Shown here piece after piece: positions 34,263-42,921 of a DNA stretch of 46,247 bases; positions within the stretch are counted from its first letter, which is position 1, and every line of letters starts with the position of its first letter. This DNA comes from an uncultured Pelagibacteraceae bacterium (lineage in GTDB: Bacteria > Pseudomonadota > Alphaproteobacteria > Pelagibacterales > Pelagibacteraceae), in assembly GCA_902555465.1 (NCBI GenBank), contig CACDSN010000011.1:1-46247 (forward strand), given 5' to 3'. Below the pieces are notes generated by a model. That model saw only the letters and a program-made list of their open reading frames with translations, was not told where the DNA came from and ran no database searches. Position numbers and translations under genes: made by a program.

Positions 34263-35753
34263 ATGAAATTATTTTTTCTACTCGGAAATCAACTTTTTTC
34301 TGAAAAATACTTAGAAAAATTCAGAAAAGACCATATATTTTTTATGGCAGAAGATTACCAATTATGTACCTACGAGAAACACCATAAACAGAAAATTCTT
34401 TTATTTCTTTCTGCTATGAGGTCGCATGCAGACAAACTCAAGAAAAATAAGTTTAAAATTGAATATTCTTCAATTGAGGACAAGGCATTTAAATTAGATT
34501 ATTTGGAAAAATTAAAAAAGATACTTAAGGAAAACAAAATTACTGAAGTATCAAGCTTTGAAATAGAAGATAAATTTTTTGAAAAAAAAATTACTCGATT
34601 GTTTAAAAAAGAAAAAATTCACTGGAATATTATTCAAACTCCCATGTTTCTAAATTCACGAGAAAATTTTAAAAAATATTTATCAAAATCTAAAAAACCA
34701 TTTATGGCTGTTTTTTATAAAGAAACAAGAAGAGAATTAAATATTTTAATGAAAAAAGATGGAAATCCAGAGGGTGGAAAATGGAGTTTTGATGAAGAAA
34801 ATAGAAATAAACTTCCAAAAAATATAACAATCCCAAAATTTCCTAAAATTAATGAAACGTCACATACAAAAAAACTTAAACCAATTATAGAAAAAATATT
34901 TATAGATCATCCTGGTAGCACAAACGAATTCTGGTTTGCTACTGAGTATGAAGATGTTGTGAAGTTGCTAAATTTTTTTATCAAAGAAAAATCAAATTTA
35001 TTTGGCGATTATGAGGATGCAGTTGACCAGAAAGATAATATTTTATTTCATAGTGCATTAAGCCCTTATATAAATTTGGGTTTAATTACTCCTGAGTTAA
35101 TAATAAAAAAAGTTTTAGATTTTCATATCAAACATAAAATTAGATTAAATTCTCTTGAAGGATATATTCGACAAGTAATCGGTTGGAGAGAGTTTATGAG
35201 AGGAATTTATCAAAGTTATTCTGATGAAATGGAAACTAGAAATTTTTTCAATCATAACCGAAAAATGAAAAAATCATGGTACGATGGATCAACTGGTCTT
35301 CCACCTCTAGATCACGCAATTAAAAATGCTTTAAATTATGGATGGTCACATCACATTGAAAGATTGATGATTTTATCAAATATAATGAATCTTTGTGAAA
35401 TTAAACCAACTATTGTTTACAAATGGTTTATGGAAATGTTTGTCGATTCCTCAGATTGGGTGATGGTTCCAAATGTTTATGGAATGGGCTTGTTTAGTGA
35501 TGGAGGAATATTTGCAACTAAACCATATATTTGTGGATCAAGTTATTTTATGAAAATGATGGATTTTAAAAAAGGTGAATGGTGCAACACAATGGATGGC
35601 TTATACTGGAGATTTATAGATAGAAACAGAAAGTTTTTTTTAAAAAACCCAAGGCTTTCCATGATGGTAAGAATTTTTGATAAAATGAAAAATGATAGAA
35701 GAAAATTAATCTTATCAGCTGCTGATAAATTTATTAAAAAAAATACACTTTAG
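34263..35753 (+). CDS. Cryptochrome/photolyase-related protein (DPRP family)
   Basis: 496 residues. It belongs to the deoxyribodipyrimidine photolyase-related group that includes bacterial (6-4) photolyase PhrB. The N-terminal antenna-type alpha/beta domain begins [20 protein letters not shown] with [30 protein letters not shown]; the helical FAD domain shows [38 protein letters not shown], and [18 protein letters not shown]. PhrB has four Cys for a 4Fe-4S cluster; here a Cys is kept at 378 and one at 441, but the CxxC pair is absent and the loop is shorter, so a cluster is doubtful. It probably repairs UV lesions with blue light. Its TAG stop overlaps the next GTG start by one base. Confidence 0.9.
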   Translation: MKLFFLLGNQLFSEKYLEKFRKDHIFFMAEDYQLCTYEKHHKQKILLFLSAMRSHADKLKKNKFKIEYSSIEDKAFKLDYLEKLKKILKENKITEVSSFEIEDKFFEKKITRLFKKEKIHWNIIQTPMFLNSRENFKKYLSKSKKPFMAVFYKETRRELNILMKKDGNPEGGKWSFDEENRNKLPKNITIPKFPKINETSHTKKLKPIIEKIFIDHPGSTNEFWFATEYEDVVKLLNFFIKEKSNLFGDYEDAVDQKDNILFHSALSPYINLGLITPELIIKKVLDFHIKHKIRLNSLEGYIRQVIGWREFMRGIYQSYSDEMETRNFFNHNRKMKKSWYDGSTGLPPLDHAIKNALNYGWSHHIERLMILSNIMNLCEIKPTIVYKWFMEMFVDSSDWVMVPNVYGMGLFSDGGIFATKPYICGSSYFMKMMDFKKGEWCNTMDGLYWRFIDRNRKFFLKNPRLSMMVRIFDKMKNDRRKLILSAADKFIKKNTL

Positions 35754-35881
35754 TGAAAAAAGAAAACCTTCCCTCAAAAATTTGTCCTGTTTGTAAAAGA
35801 CCTTTTATTTGGCGCAAGAAATGGAAGCTTAATTGGGAAAGGGTAAAATATTGTTCCAAGAAGTGTTCTAAGCTTAGTTAA
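35753..35881 (+). CDS. DUF2256 small zinc-ribbon-like protein
   Basis: 42-residue protein from a GTG that overlaps the photolyase-related stop (TAGTG). It reads [20 protein letters not shown] then [12 protein letters not shown], with two CxxC-type pairs (Cys11, Cys14, Cys34, Cys38), which is the DUF2256 pattern. The Cys arrangement suggests one bound zinc. This tiny family is repeatedly found beside or fused to photolyase-related genes, and the 1-bp overlap here says it is made together with it. It could help the photolyase bind DNA or its partner, but no function is established. Its last 8 bases overlap the end of the convergent second photolyase-like gene. Confidence 0.88.
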   Translation: MKKENLPSKICPVCKRPFIWRKKWKLNWERVKYCSKKCSKLS

Positions 35882-37016
35882 ATGTTGAAATAATTTTTGG
35901 AATATAATTTTTAAAATTAAAAAATCCTTTATTACAGTATTTCCAAGAATATTGATCAAGCTTTCTATATAAAAAATTTATTTCTAAACTATTTAAGTTT
36001 AAGTAATCTAGGTTTTCACCTACTGTTGGATATAATGCAACATAATTTTCATTAATATTTTTAATTTCACTAATATCGATAGAATTACAATCAATAGATT
36101 GATCTTTTAATCTTTGTTCTTGGTCATTGAAAAGAAGCGTTTTAAATTTCTCTACTTTTTCACTAAGTTTTATAGATCTGTTCTGATTTTTATTAGAAAC
36201 TAAATATATTTTTTTGAATTTGCTATCTTGAAAATCAGTGTTTTCAAAAGATAAATTATTTTCAAAAATTAATAAACTTTTATCCTCAAGATTTTTTGGA
36301 TTATTAAAATCTTGTTTAATAATTGAGTAAGTTTTTTCAGAAATTTTTGGAGGAGCATTTTCGTTTAATTTAATATTGTTGAACCTATTATTAGTAAATT
36401 TTTTGATATTCCATTCGCTTGCTAAATAATGTTTACCTTGTGTTTGAACACCAGCAACCCATCGCCATCCAAGAGTATTTGATGCAGCATCTCCATCGTA
36501 AAGATGTTGCATAAAAAATTCTGCACCTAATTGCCATGGTAATTCCAATGTAAAAATCCAAATACTTGCAAACCACATTCTTGTATGATTGTGCAAATAA
36601 TTGTTATTTTTCAACTCATTCACCCAATAATTAAAGCATTCGATATTGGTTTTTCCTTCAACTGCATTAATGTAAATTTTATTATCTTTAAACTCTTCTC
36701 TGATTTTTTTTAATTCTATTAAATAATCAGACCATACATTTGGTCGTAATTCCAACCAACCTTTCCAGTAAGTTCTCCAAAGAACCTCCTGAATAAACTT
36801 TTCATTTTTTACGAAAGAAAATTTTTTTAATGATTTTTCTATTATTTCTATTTCGTTAATGACTCCGTGAGTTACATAAGGTGATAGACATGACACATTT
36901 GATCTCTCGTCAGGACCGTAATCAAAATTTCTTTGTTTTGAATAATCTACAAGATTATTTTCTACAAAATTTTCTAATTTTTCAACAGCCGAAGCTCTTG
37001 AAGCTTTAAAATTCAT
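35874..37016 (-). CDS. Photolyase-like FAD-domain protein lacking the usual N-terminal antenna domain
   Basis: 380 residues. Residues 1-230 match only the helical FAD-binding domain of photolyases/cryptochromes: [20 protein letters not shown], then [35 protein letters not shown] and [20 protein letters not shown] followed by the conserved [18 protein letters not shown]. The protein starts right at this domain, so the roughly 130-residue N-terminal alpha/beta domain is missing. Residues about 245-350 instead form a separate alpha/beta-like region ([48 protein letters not shown]). It may be a blue-light receptor or repair enzyme. A PsiE-like gene lies 5 bp upstream in the same direction. Confidence 0.85.
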   Translation of the reverse strand: MNFKASRASAVEKLENFVENNLVDYSKQRNFDYGPDERSNVSCLSPYVTHGVINEIEIIEKSLKKFSFVKNEKFIQEVLWRTYWKGWLELRPNVWSDYLIELKKIREEFKDNKIYINAVEGKTNIECFNYWVNELKNNNYLHNHTRMWFASIWIFTLELPWQLGAEFFMQHLYDGDAASNTLGWRWVAGVQTQGKHYLASEWNIKKFTNNRFNNIKLNENAPPKISEKTYSIIKQDFNNPKNLEDKSLLIFENNLSFENTDFQDSKFKKIYLVSNKNQNRSIKLSEKVEKFKTLLFNDQEQRLKDQSIDCNSIDISEIKNINENYVALYPTVGENLDYLNLNSLEINFLYRKLDQYSWKYCNKGFFNFKNYIPKIISTFN

Positions 37017-37021
37017 AAATG

Positions 37022-37402
37022 TTATTTTGATTTTTTCTTTTTAAGTCCTAACTTGTCGCTATGCCTTAGTCTTAAAATTACAATTGCCGATGCAATTAAA
37101 ACAATTGCAACTGCTTCATAAACCAATGCAGATGCATCCATTTCTTTACCTTGCAATATTATAAATCGTGCAAGCGCTGTAATAGCTATTAATAAAGGCA
37201 GTGTGATACTAATTGATTGTTGGTTCCAAAAAACCCTTACCATCGCCATTACCTCTAAATAAAGAAACATTAAAAGTAGGTCTGCTAAATTTACAGATTG
37301 TTCTAAGATCATTCTTTTTAATTCTATTCCAACAGCGATTACAGTACTAATTAAAATAATGCTAAGTAAAATGAATTGTAAATTTTTTGTTATCTTGTCC
37401 AT
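37022..37402 (-). CDS. PsiE-like membrane protein
   Basis: 126 residues with four membrane spans (about 8-28, 40-58, 67-85, 92-110) and a basic C-terminus KLGLKKKKSK. The ADLLLMFLYLEVMAMVRVFW and QSISITLPLLIAITALARFIIL stretches match the phosphate-starvation-inducible PsiE family, whose function is unknown. It starts one base inside the stop of the upstream membrane protein gene (37402) and ends 5 bp before the photolyase-like gene, so the three minus-strand genes probably form an operon. No phosphate box can be confirmed in the upstream DNA. Confidence 0.8.
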   Translation of the reverse strand: MDKITKNLQFILLSIILISTVIAVGIELKRMILEQSVNLADLLLMFLYLEVMAMVRVFWNQQSISITLPLLIAITALARFIILQGKEMDASALVYEAVAIVLIASAIVILRLRHSDKLGLKKKKSK

Positions 37403-37854
37403 TAATCACCTTTTGTAAATGGCAGCCATTTTTCAATTGCTGACTTTGCTGGTCCATCATATGGGATAGAGTATGAATTAGTTTTAGTTAAAACTTCGAC
37501 ACCTTTAGAAAATACAAACATAAATAAAATTACAAATATAATTACCATAATTTTAGAAGGATCATAGTTCTTGGATTTAAAAACACTCACTGAACTTTTT
37601 TCAGCTTTGTGGAATTGTTTAAAAGTATAGTAAACTGCAAAAATTAAACCGATATGTGCAATAAACGTACCAGCCCAACCAAAAGCGAAAGTAGTGTAAG
37701 AAAAAATATATAAACTAAATACTGTAGACCAAATAAAACTTAAAACTAATAAAATTTGTAATCTAACTGTTTTTGGTAATGCTCTTAAGTCGTTTCTACT
37801 ATCATCAAATAGTATGTTGGCAGAGTCTTTTAACCAGTTTTTAATACCTTCCAT
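37402..37854 (-). CDS. Membrane protein of unknown function
   Basis: 150 residues, three or so membrane spans (about 33-53, 58-78, 100-120) after a soluble N-terminus, and a C-terminal soluble tail with SIPYDGPAKSAIEKWLPF. I do not recognise the family. The gene overlaps the PsiE-like start by one base and would be the first gene of the minus-strand unit that ends with the photolyase-like protein, a pairing that may mean a joint stress or light response. argG, also minus strand, ends 59 bp upstream of this gene's start side, so a promoter between 37855 and 37913 is likely. Confidence 0.65.
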   Translation of the reverse strand: MEGIKNWLKDSANILFDDSRNDLRALPKTVRLQILLVLSFIWSTVFSLYIFSYTTFAFGWAGTFIAHIGLIFAVYYTFKQFHKAEKSSVSVFKSKNYDPSKIMVIIFVILFMFVFSKGVEVLTKTNSYSIPYDGPAKSAIEKWLPFTKGD

Positions 37855-37913
37855 ATTTTATGAATAATTTAAAAGTTGATTTATACAAATGACAAATTGT
37901 CCTCTTAAAAGCC

Positions 37914-39092
37914 TTATCTTAGCTTATTTTTGTGAAAGTTAATAAATCTTTCAACATTTGATTTATTAAAAGTTTTATTTTCCTCAAAGGAAACCTTTTT
38001 CATTGAATAAGCCCCACTTTTTGTAACTCGAGATTGAATAGTAATATTACCTTTATAAAGTTTAAGTTTAACTGACCCATTTACTTTATTTCTTTTTTGG
38101 TCAACAATTTTTTGAAGTTTAATTCTTTCTTTAGAATACCAATATCCATTATAAATTAACTCTGCATATCTAGGCATTATCAGATCTTTTTTATGCATTG
38201 TTTCTTTATCTAAAGTTACAGATTCAATCGCACGATGAGCATTTAATAAAAGAGTTCCACCTGGTGTTTCATAAACTCCTCTTGATTTTATTCCAATAAA
38301 TCTATTTTCAACTAAATCCACTCTTCCAATTCCATTTTTTCCAGCTAATTGATTTAATTTTTCTAGAAGTTTTGCAGGTGTTAGTTTTTTTCCATTTAAT
38401 CCAATTGGATCACTATTTTTAAAATTTATTGTTACATATGTTGGTTTATTTGGAGCTTTCTCAGGTGAAATAGTTCTTTGGAATATAAATTCAGGTGCAG
38501 AGTTTTTTGGATTTTCTAAAACTTTACCTTCAGTTGAAGTATGGAATAAATTATCATCTACTGAAAAAGGCGGGGCTCCTTTTTTATCTTTTGGAATTGG
38601 AATTCCATATTTTTTTGCATAATTAATCAAATCAGTTCTTGATTTTAATTTCCAAAGTCTCCAAGGTGCTATAACTTTTATTTTTGGTCCAAAGTAATGA
38701 TAACCTAATTCAAATCGAACTTGATCATTGCCCTTTCCTGTTGATCCGTGTGATACTGCATATGCTTTATATTTTTTTGCAACTTTAATTTGGTCTTTTG
38801 CGATCAATGGTCTCGCTATTGAAGTGCCTAATAAATAAACCCCTTCATATAAAGAATGACCTCTAATCATTGGAAAAATATAATCTTTTACGAAGGTGTT
38901 TTTTAAATCATTAATAATTATTTTTTTAACACCAAGCATTCTAGCGTTTTTAATAATTTTTTTTTTATTTAATTGTTGGCCTATATCAGATGTGTATGCA
39001 ATAACTTCTGCATTATAATTTTCTTGTAACCACTTTAATATAATAGAGGTATCTAAACCTCCTGAATAAGCGAGTACAATCTTTTTAGACAT
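37914..39092 (-). CDS. argG: Argininosuccinate synthase
   Basis: 392-residue cytosolic enzyme that joins citrulline and aspartate using ATP, the penultimate step of arginine synthesis. The ATP pyrophosphatase P-loop AYSGGLDTSIILKWL sits at residues 8-22; later come YLLGTSIARPLIAK, VSHGSTGKGNDQVRFELGY, APWRLWKLKSRTDLINYAKK and DDNLFHTSTEGKVLE, all conserved in ArgG. Length is typical (about 400). argH is not beside it. An IalB-type gene lies 4 bp upstream on the same strand, so they may share a transcript. Confidence 0.97.
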   Translation of the reverse strand: MSKKIVLAYSGGLDTSIILKWLQENYNAEVIAYTSDIGQQLNKKKIIKNARMLGVKKIIINDLKNTFVKDYIFPMIRGHSLYEGVYLLGTSIARPLIAKDQIKVAKKYKAYAVSHGSTGKGNDQVRFELGYHYFGPKIKVIAPWRLWKLKSRTDLINYAKKYGIPIPKDKKGAPPFSVDDNLFHTSTEGKVLENPKNSAPEFIFQRTISPEKAPNKPTYVTINFKNSDPIGLNGKKLTPAKLLEKLNQLAGKNGIGRVDLVENRFIGIKSRGVYETPGGTLLLNAHRAIESVTLDKETMHKKDLIMPRYAELIYNGYWYSKERIKLQKIVDQKRNKVNGSVKLKLYKGNITIQSRVTKSGAYSMKKVSFEENKTFNKSNVERFINFHKNKLR

Positions 39093-39096
39093 TTAT

Positions 39097-39609
39097 TTAA
39101 GAGCAATTTTTCTTTGCAGAATTATATGCCTTGGTGAAACCTAAAAGTGAATAATGATCTATAGTTTGTGAGCCAGATTTATTATAACCTGTTACCATTA
39201 TTCTAGATCCTTTTTTTAAAGTTTTTATCATTTTTTTTTCAATTTTATTTTCTGATATCCAAGCAAAATTTTCCTGAGCAATATCAAATTTATATTTAGA
39301 TTTGCCTGATGTCGCTGTAATTGAATTTTGATTGTTATATTCATAACCAGATGTAATACTAACCTCATCTATAATTTTGTCATTAGGCCTAAAGCTTACA
39401 AATAGCCTAGCATCTCTTTGATTTTTTTTGGGTGCTTGTAAAACTGGAACTGATTGTGCAAAACATACTTTATTATTACCGTCAATAAATACGATTGTTT
39501 CCCAATCTTTATATTTTCCTATTTTTTTAACTTCTTGAGAAAAAGAATTATTAATAAAAAACAATGTTACAAAAACTAATGAAAATATTATCTTTTTAAT
39601 TATGGGCAT
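39097..39609 (-). CDS. IalB-family (invasion-associated locus B) periplasmic protein
   Basis: 170 residues with a signal peptide (about 1-25, ending NSFSQ). The mature part shows the IalB pattern: GKYKDWETIVFIDGNNKVCFAQSV, then DARLFVSFRPNDKIIDEVSITSGYEY, DIAQENFAWIS, LKKGSRIMVTGYNKSGSQTIDHYSLLGFTKA and a final Cys pairing with the earlier one. In free-living Alphaproteobacteria this family is common and of unknown function; the name comes from Bartonella and should not be read as virulence. Its 5' end overlaps the stop of the aldo/keto reductase gene by 10 bp. Confidence 0.87.
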   Translation of the reverse strand: MPIIKKIIFSLVFVTLFFINNSFSQEVKKIGKYKDWETIVFIDGNNKVCFAQSVPVLQAPKKNQRDARLFVSFRPNDKIIDEVSITSGYEYNNQNSITATSGKSKYKFDIAQENFAWISENKIEKKMIKTLKKGSRIMVTGYNKSGSQTIDHYSLLGFTKAYNSAKKNCS

Positions 39610-40640
39610 GGGTTAGGGTAAATTTTTTGTATTTCATCTAAATCTTTTATCAAATCGTTTGATAATTTTATATTTACACTTTCAATATTTTCTTTCAACT
39701 GTTCGATCGTCGTGGCTCCAATTATTACTGAGGTCATAAAAGGCTGTATTTCGCAAAACTTTACTGACATTTGAGCAAAATTTACGTTATATTTTTTTGA
39801 GATTTTATAATATTCTTCAACAGCCTTTTCCATGTTTGGCTTTTGATATCTTGTCCAAAAATCCCCATCTCTTTCAATTCTAGATCCTTTAGGCAAATTC
39901 CCATTTCTGTATTTACCTGTTAGATATCCTGACGCCAAAGGTGAATAAGCGAGACAGCCAACTTCATCTCTAATTGAGATTTCAGCTAAACCAATCTCAT
40001 AGCTTCTATTTAATAAACTATATGGGTTTTGAATGGACATCATTCTTGGCAGATTAAACTCTTTTGATAATTGTAAAAACTTATTAACACCCCATGGTGT
40101 TTCATTCGATAAACCCACATATCTTATTTTTCCCATTTTAATATATTTTTGCAATTCAGATAAAACATCTTCGATTTTATTCCATTGATCATCCTCTCTT
40201 TCATGTTTGTATCCAAGTTTACCAAACATATTAACATTCCTTTCAGGCCAATGAAGTTGATACAAATCTATATAATCTGTTTTTAATCTTTTTAAGCTTC
40301 CATTTATTGCTTCCTCAAGATTTTTTCCGACAAAACTATTTTCACCTTTTCTTAAATAATCTCTAGCAGGACCAGCAACTTTTGTTGCAAGAATTACTTT
40401 GTCCCTTTTTTTATTTTTTTCAAACCAATTACCTATAATAATTTCAGTAGATCCAAAAGTCTCAGCTCTAGGTGGGACTGAATACAATTCAGCGGTATCC
40501 CAAAAATTTACTCCTTGATCTAATCCATAATCCATTTGTTGAAAACTTTCTTCGAGAGTATTTTGTTCACCCCAGGTCATTGTACCGAGACAAATTGTAC
40601 TTACTTTTAGTTCAGTGTTGCCTAAGTTCTTATAATTCAT
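39600..40640 (-). CDS. Aldo/keto reductase, Tas-like
   Basis: 346-residue NADPH-dependent reductase with the TIM-barrel AKR fold. The catalytic tetrad is visible: Asp in NFWDTAELYS with Tyr, Lys in VILATKVAGP, and His in DLYQLHWPERN. GTMTWGEQNTLEESFQQMDY at the start and VPPRAETFGSTEIIIGNWF are features of the Tas branch. The cofactor-binding end reads FMTSVIIGATTIEQLKENI. The natural substrate is unknown. It starts on the minus strand 69 bp from the divergent BI-1 gene, and its stop overlaps the IalB gene by 10 bp. Confidence 0.92.
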   Translation of the reverse strand: MNYKNLGNTELKVSTICLGTMTWGEQNTLEESFQQMDYGLDQGVNFWDTAELYSVPPRAETFGSTEIIIGNWFEKNKKRDKVILATKVAGPARDYLRKGENSFVGKNLEEAINGSLKRLKTDYIDLYQLHWPERNVNMFGKLGYKHEREDDQWNKIEDVLSELQKYIKMGKIRYVGLSNETPWGVNKFLQLSKEFNLPRMMSIQNPYSLLNRSYEIGLAEISIRDEVGCLAYSPLASGYLTGKYRNGNLPKGSRIERDGDFWTRYQKPNMEKAVEEYYKISKKYNVNFAQMSVKFCEIQPFMTSVIIGATTIEQLKENIESVNIKLSNDLIKDLDEIQKIYPNPCP

Positions 40641-40709
40641 AATAATAAAGCATCTTTATTTATCTTTTGACTGCTTGAAAAAAAACTAAAATATTATTAT
40701 ATAACTGTT

Positions 40710-41468
40710 ATGGAATTTAATAGAGAAAATATACTCAAAAAATCTACTACAGCTAAACATGCTGTTGAAATGGATGAAGGCTTACGAGCCTATATGTTAA
40801 AGGTTTACAATTATATGGCAACTGGCGTGCTTTTAACTGGAATTATAGCATTAATAACTTTTAAGATTTCAGTTGTAACTGATGCAGGAGGTTCAATCGT
40901 GGCCTTAACTCAAGTTGGTAATGCTATTTATCTATCAGGTTTGAAATGGTTAGTTATGTTAGCTCCACTGGGCATTGTGATTTATATGAGTTTTGGAATA
41001 AATAAAATGAGTTCATCTAAAGCACAAACTACCTTTTGGATTTTTGCGGCTCTTATGGGTTTGTCATTATCATCAATTTTATTAGTTTACACTGGCTTAA
41101 GTGTAACAAGAGTATTTTTTATTACTTCAGCAACATTTGGAGCAATGAGTATTTACGGCTACACAACTAAAAGAGATTTAACAAAACTTGGTTCTTTCCT
41201 TTTTATGGGTCTAATTGGAATAATAATAGCATCATTAGTAAATATATTTCTCAAATCTTCCATGATGTATTTCGTGATTTCAATACTTGGTGTTTTAATT
41301 TTTGTTGGTCTTACAGCTTATGACACACAAAAAATTAAAAACATGTATGCAGCTTCAGATAGTGGTGAAGTTATCGGTAAAAAAGCAGTCATGGGTGCAC
41401 TAACACTCTATTTAGATTTTATAAATCTATTTATAATGTTGTTGAGATTATTTGGTCAAAGAAGATAA
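40710..41468 (+). CDS. Bax inhibitor-1 / YccA family membrane protein
   Basis: 252 residues with seven membrane spans. EMDEGLRAYMLKVYNYMATGVLLTGIIAL at the start is the conserved first segment, ALMGLSLSSILLVYTGLSV and FGAMSIYGYTTKRDLTKLGSF lie in the middle, and LTAYDTQKIKNMY with ALTLYLDFINLFIMLLRLFG closes the protein. The family includes pH-gated calcium leak channels and YccA, which modulates FtsH protease; which applies here is unknown. It stands alone on the plus strand and its stop lies 2 bp from the convergent DUF2794 gene. Confidence 0.93.
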   Translation: MEFNRENILKKSTTAKHAVEMDEGLRAYMLKVYNYMATGVLLTGIIALITFKISVVTDAGGSIVALTQVGNAIYLSGLKWLVMLAPLGIVIYMSFGINKMSSSKAQTTFWIFAALMGLSLSSILLVYTGLSVTRVFFITSATFGAMSIYGYTTKRDLTKLGSFLFMGLIGIIIASLVNIFLKSSMMYFVISILGVLIFVGLTAYDTQKIKNMYAASDSGEVIGKKAVMGALTLYLDFINLFIMLLRLFGQRR

Positions 41469-41470
41469 TT

Positions 41471-41809
41471 TCAAAGTTTCTTCCAATTTGTATTTTTTAA
41501 TAAGCCTTCTAAATGATAAGAATTTTTTAAAATTCTCCCTTTTGTATCTGTTATTAAATATTTAAGATTTTTATCAAAAGGCTTAAAGTTTTTACAAATA
41601 TTATAAACAGCATTTTCTGATGAATTTTTAAACACACTAAAGGCTACTTGTTTGCTTGATATTTTTAACCCATAGTCTTTCCAAGAACCATTAGATACCA
41701 TTTTTGCATATAGATCTAATATTGTTTTAAGTTCATCTTTTTCAAAAAAATATTTTTGTTTTTCATTTAAGTAAGAATTATTGATTACTAATTTTAAATG
41801 TTTATTCAT
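41471..41809 (-). CDS. DUF2794 protein
   Basis: 112 residues. FEKDELKTILDLYAKMVSNGSWKDY, then VAFSVFKNSSENAVYNICK and LITDTKGRILKNSYHLEGLL match DUF2794, a small soluble family restricted mostly to Alphaproteobacteria and without known function. The start overlaps the stop of the yciB gene by 8 bp, and this neighbour pair fits the class. No catalytic motif is visible. Confidence 0.82.
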   Translation of the reverse strand: MNKHLKLVINNSYLNEKQKYFFEKDELKTILDLYAKMVSNGSWKDYGLKISSKQVAFSVFKNSSENAVYNICKNFKPFDKNLKYLITDTKGRILKNSYHLEGLLKNTNWKKL

Positions 41810-42353
41810 TTATTTTATATTTGTTAATCAATCCAACTTGAAAAGCTGTGAAAACAAAAGTAATTGGCAAAAGTCCCCAAACCTTAAAATTTACCCAAAA
41901 TTCTTCTGATTGTGTTCGCCATACTAATTCATTTAATAAAGCTAATAAAAAGAAAAAATACATCCATCTACCATTTAAAATGTTCCAGCCTTCTTCTGAA
42001 AGGTTTAAAGCATTTCCAAGTATTTTTTTAAGAATAGGCTCTTTCGTAAAATATTTTCCAAACAAAAGTGCTAAGCCAAAAAGAATATTAATAATAGTTG
42101 GTTTGATATAAATAAAAATTGGATTGTCAAAGTAAATGGTTAATCCACCAAAAAAAGTTATTAATAGACCACCTAATAGTGGCACCATAGGAACTCTTTT
42201 TTCTAAAATCCAAACTACGAATAAAGCTATTATAGTAGCTATAATAAATGGAACCAGAGCAACTTTAATGTCCTTGCCACTGCTATAATATATGTATAGA
42301 AATATTGCGAGAGGACCAAAATCTGTGACAAATTTTACAAAAGATTTATTCAC
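41802..42353 (-). CDS. yciB: YciB/IspZ inner-membrane septation protein
   Basis: 183 residues with five or six membrane spans. FVKFVTDFGPLAIFLYIYY at the start, VWILEKRVPMVPLLGGLLIT and FGGLTIYFDNPIFIYIKPTI, then FGKYFTKEPIL, NGRWMYFFFLLALLNELVWR and WGLLPITFVFTAFQV are family hallmarks. YciB interacts with cell-elongation and division proteins in E. coli and affects envelope integrity. Length is normal. It is minus strand, divergent from hspQ with a 78-bp gap, and coupled to DUF2794 by an 8-bp overlap. Confidence 0.93.
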   Translation of the reverse strand: MNKSFVKFVTDFGPLAIFLYIYYSSGKDIKVALVPFIIATIIALFVVWILEKRVPMVPLLGGLLITFFGGLTIYFDNPIFIYIKPTIINILFGLALLFGKYFTKEPILKKILGNALNLSEEGWNILNGRWMYFFFLLALLNELVWRTQSEEFWVNFKVWGLLPITFVFTAFQVGLINKYKINE

Positions 42354-42431
42354 TGTATATTTATTAACAACTTAGCAAATCAAAAACATTTTTTCTATTG
42401 ATTTTTTTTTTCAAATACCCATACTAATGAT

Positions 42432-42752
42432 GTGTCAATTCAAAAAGCAAAATTTTCTATAGGTGACGTCGTAAAGCATAGGCATTTTGAATTCAGGGGT
42501 GTAATTTACGATGTTGATTTTGAATTTAACAATTCAGAAGAGTGGTATCAATCTATTCCAAAAAACGTAAGACCTAGAAAAGATCAGCCTTTTTATCACT
42601 TATTGGCTGAAAATGAAGAGATAACCTATGAGGCTTATGTTTCAGAGCAAAATTTATTAGCAGATGACTCTGGAGAACCAATTCAGCACCCTCTAATAAA
42701 TGAGATTTTTAGTGGAAAAAAAGGATCTAGTTACTTTAAACCCTCAAATTGA
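42432..42752 (+). CDS. hspQ: HspQ, heat-shock protein / hemimethylated-DNA-binding type
   Basis: 106 residues. AKFSIGDVVKHRHFEFRGVI, YDVDFEFNNSEEWYQSIPK, QPFYHLLAENEEITYEAYVSEQNLL and HPLINEIF follow the HspQ/YccV fold; in enterobacteria this protein binds hemimethylated oriC DNA and acts as a specificity enhancer for Lon protease. The start is GTG; nearby ATGs at 42427 and 42430 are in another frame. A 169-bp gap with a strong stem follows before ccmC. The Lon link is notable as a stand-alone LON domain is encoded at 5409-6053. Confidence 0.9.
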   Translation: MSIQKAKFSIGDVVKHRHFEFRGVIYDVDFEFNNSEEWYQSIPKNVRPRKDQPFYHLLAENEEITYEAYVSEQNLLADDSGEPIQHPLINEIFSGKKGSSYFKPSN

Positions 42753-42821
42753 AAATATTAGTCAATTTTTAAACACATTTAATCCAAAACAAAGACAAAT
42801 ATTAATTTTATAAATAATTTA

Positions 42822-42880
42822 ACTTTGATCAGGAGTTCAAACATTCCCTATTTATCTCCCTCAGAGCTCTTGATCGAAGT
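42822..42880 (+). ncRNA. Candidate structured RNA or leader hairpin before ccmC
   Basis: Bases 42822-42835 pair with 42867-42880 over 14 bp, with two G-U wobbles if read as RNA on the plus strand, enclosing a 31-base pyrimidine-rich loop. It lies 42 bp before the ccmC start and 69 bp after the hspQ stop. No T tract follows, so it is not a standard terminator. Wobble pairs that keep the stem intact argue for a real RNA, as a small RNA or part of the ccm leader. Confidence 0.4.
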
Positions 42881-42921
42881 GATTAAAAATTATATTCACA
42901 TAAAATATGTTATAAAAAAAT

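Noticed and set aside
37891..37901. Short palindrome GACAAATTGTC upstream of the 37402-37854 gene
   Set aside because: Only five paired bases on each side; common by chance in A+T-rich DNA.
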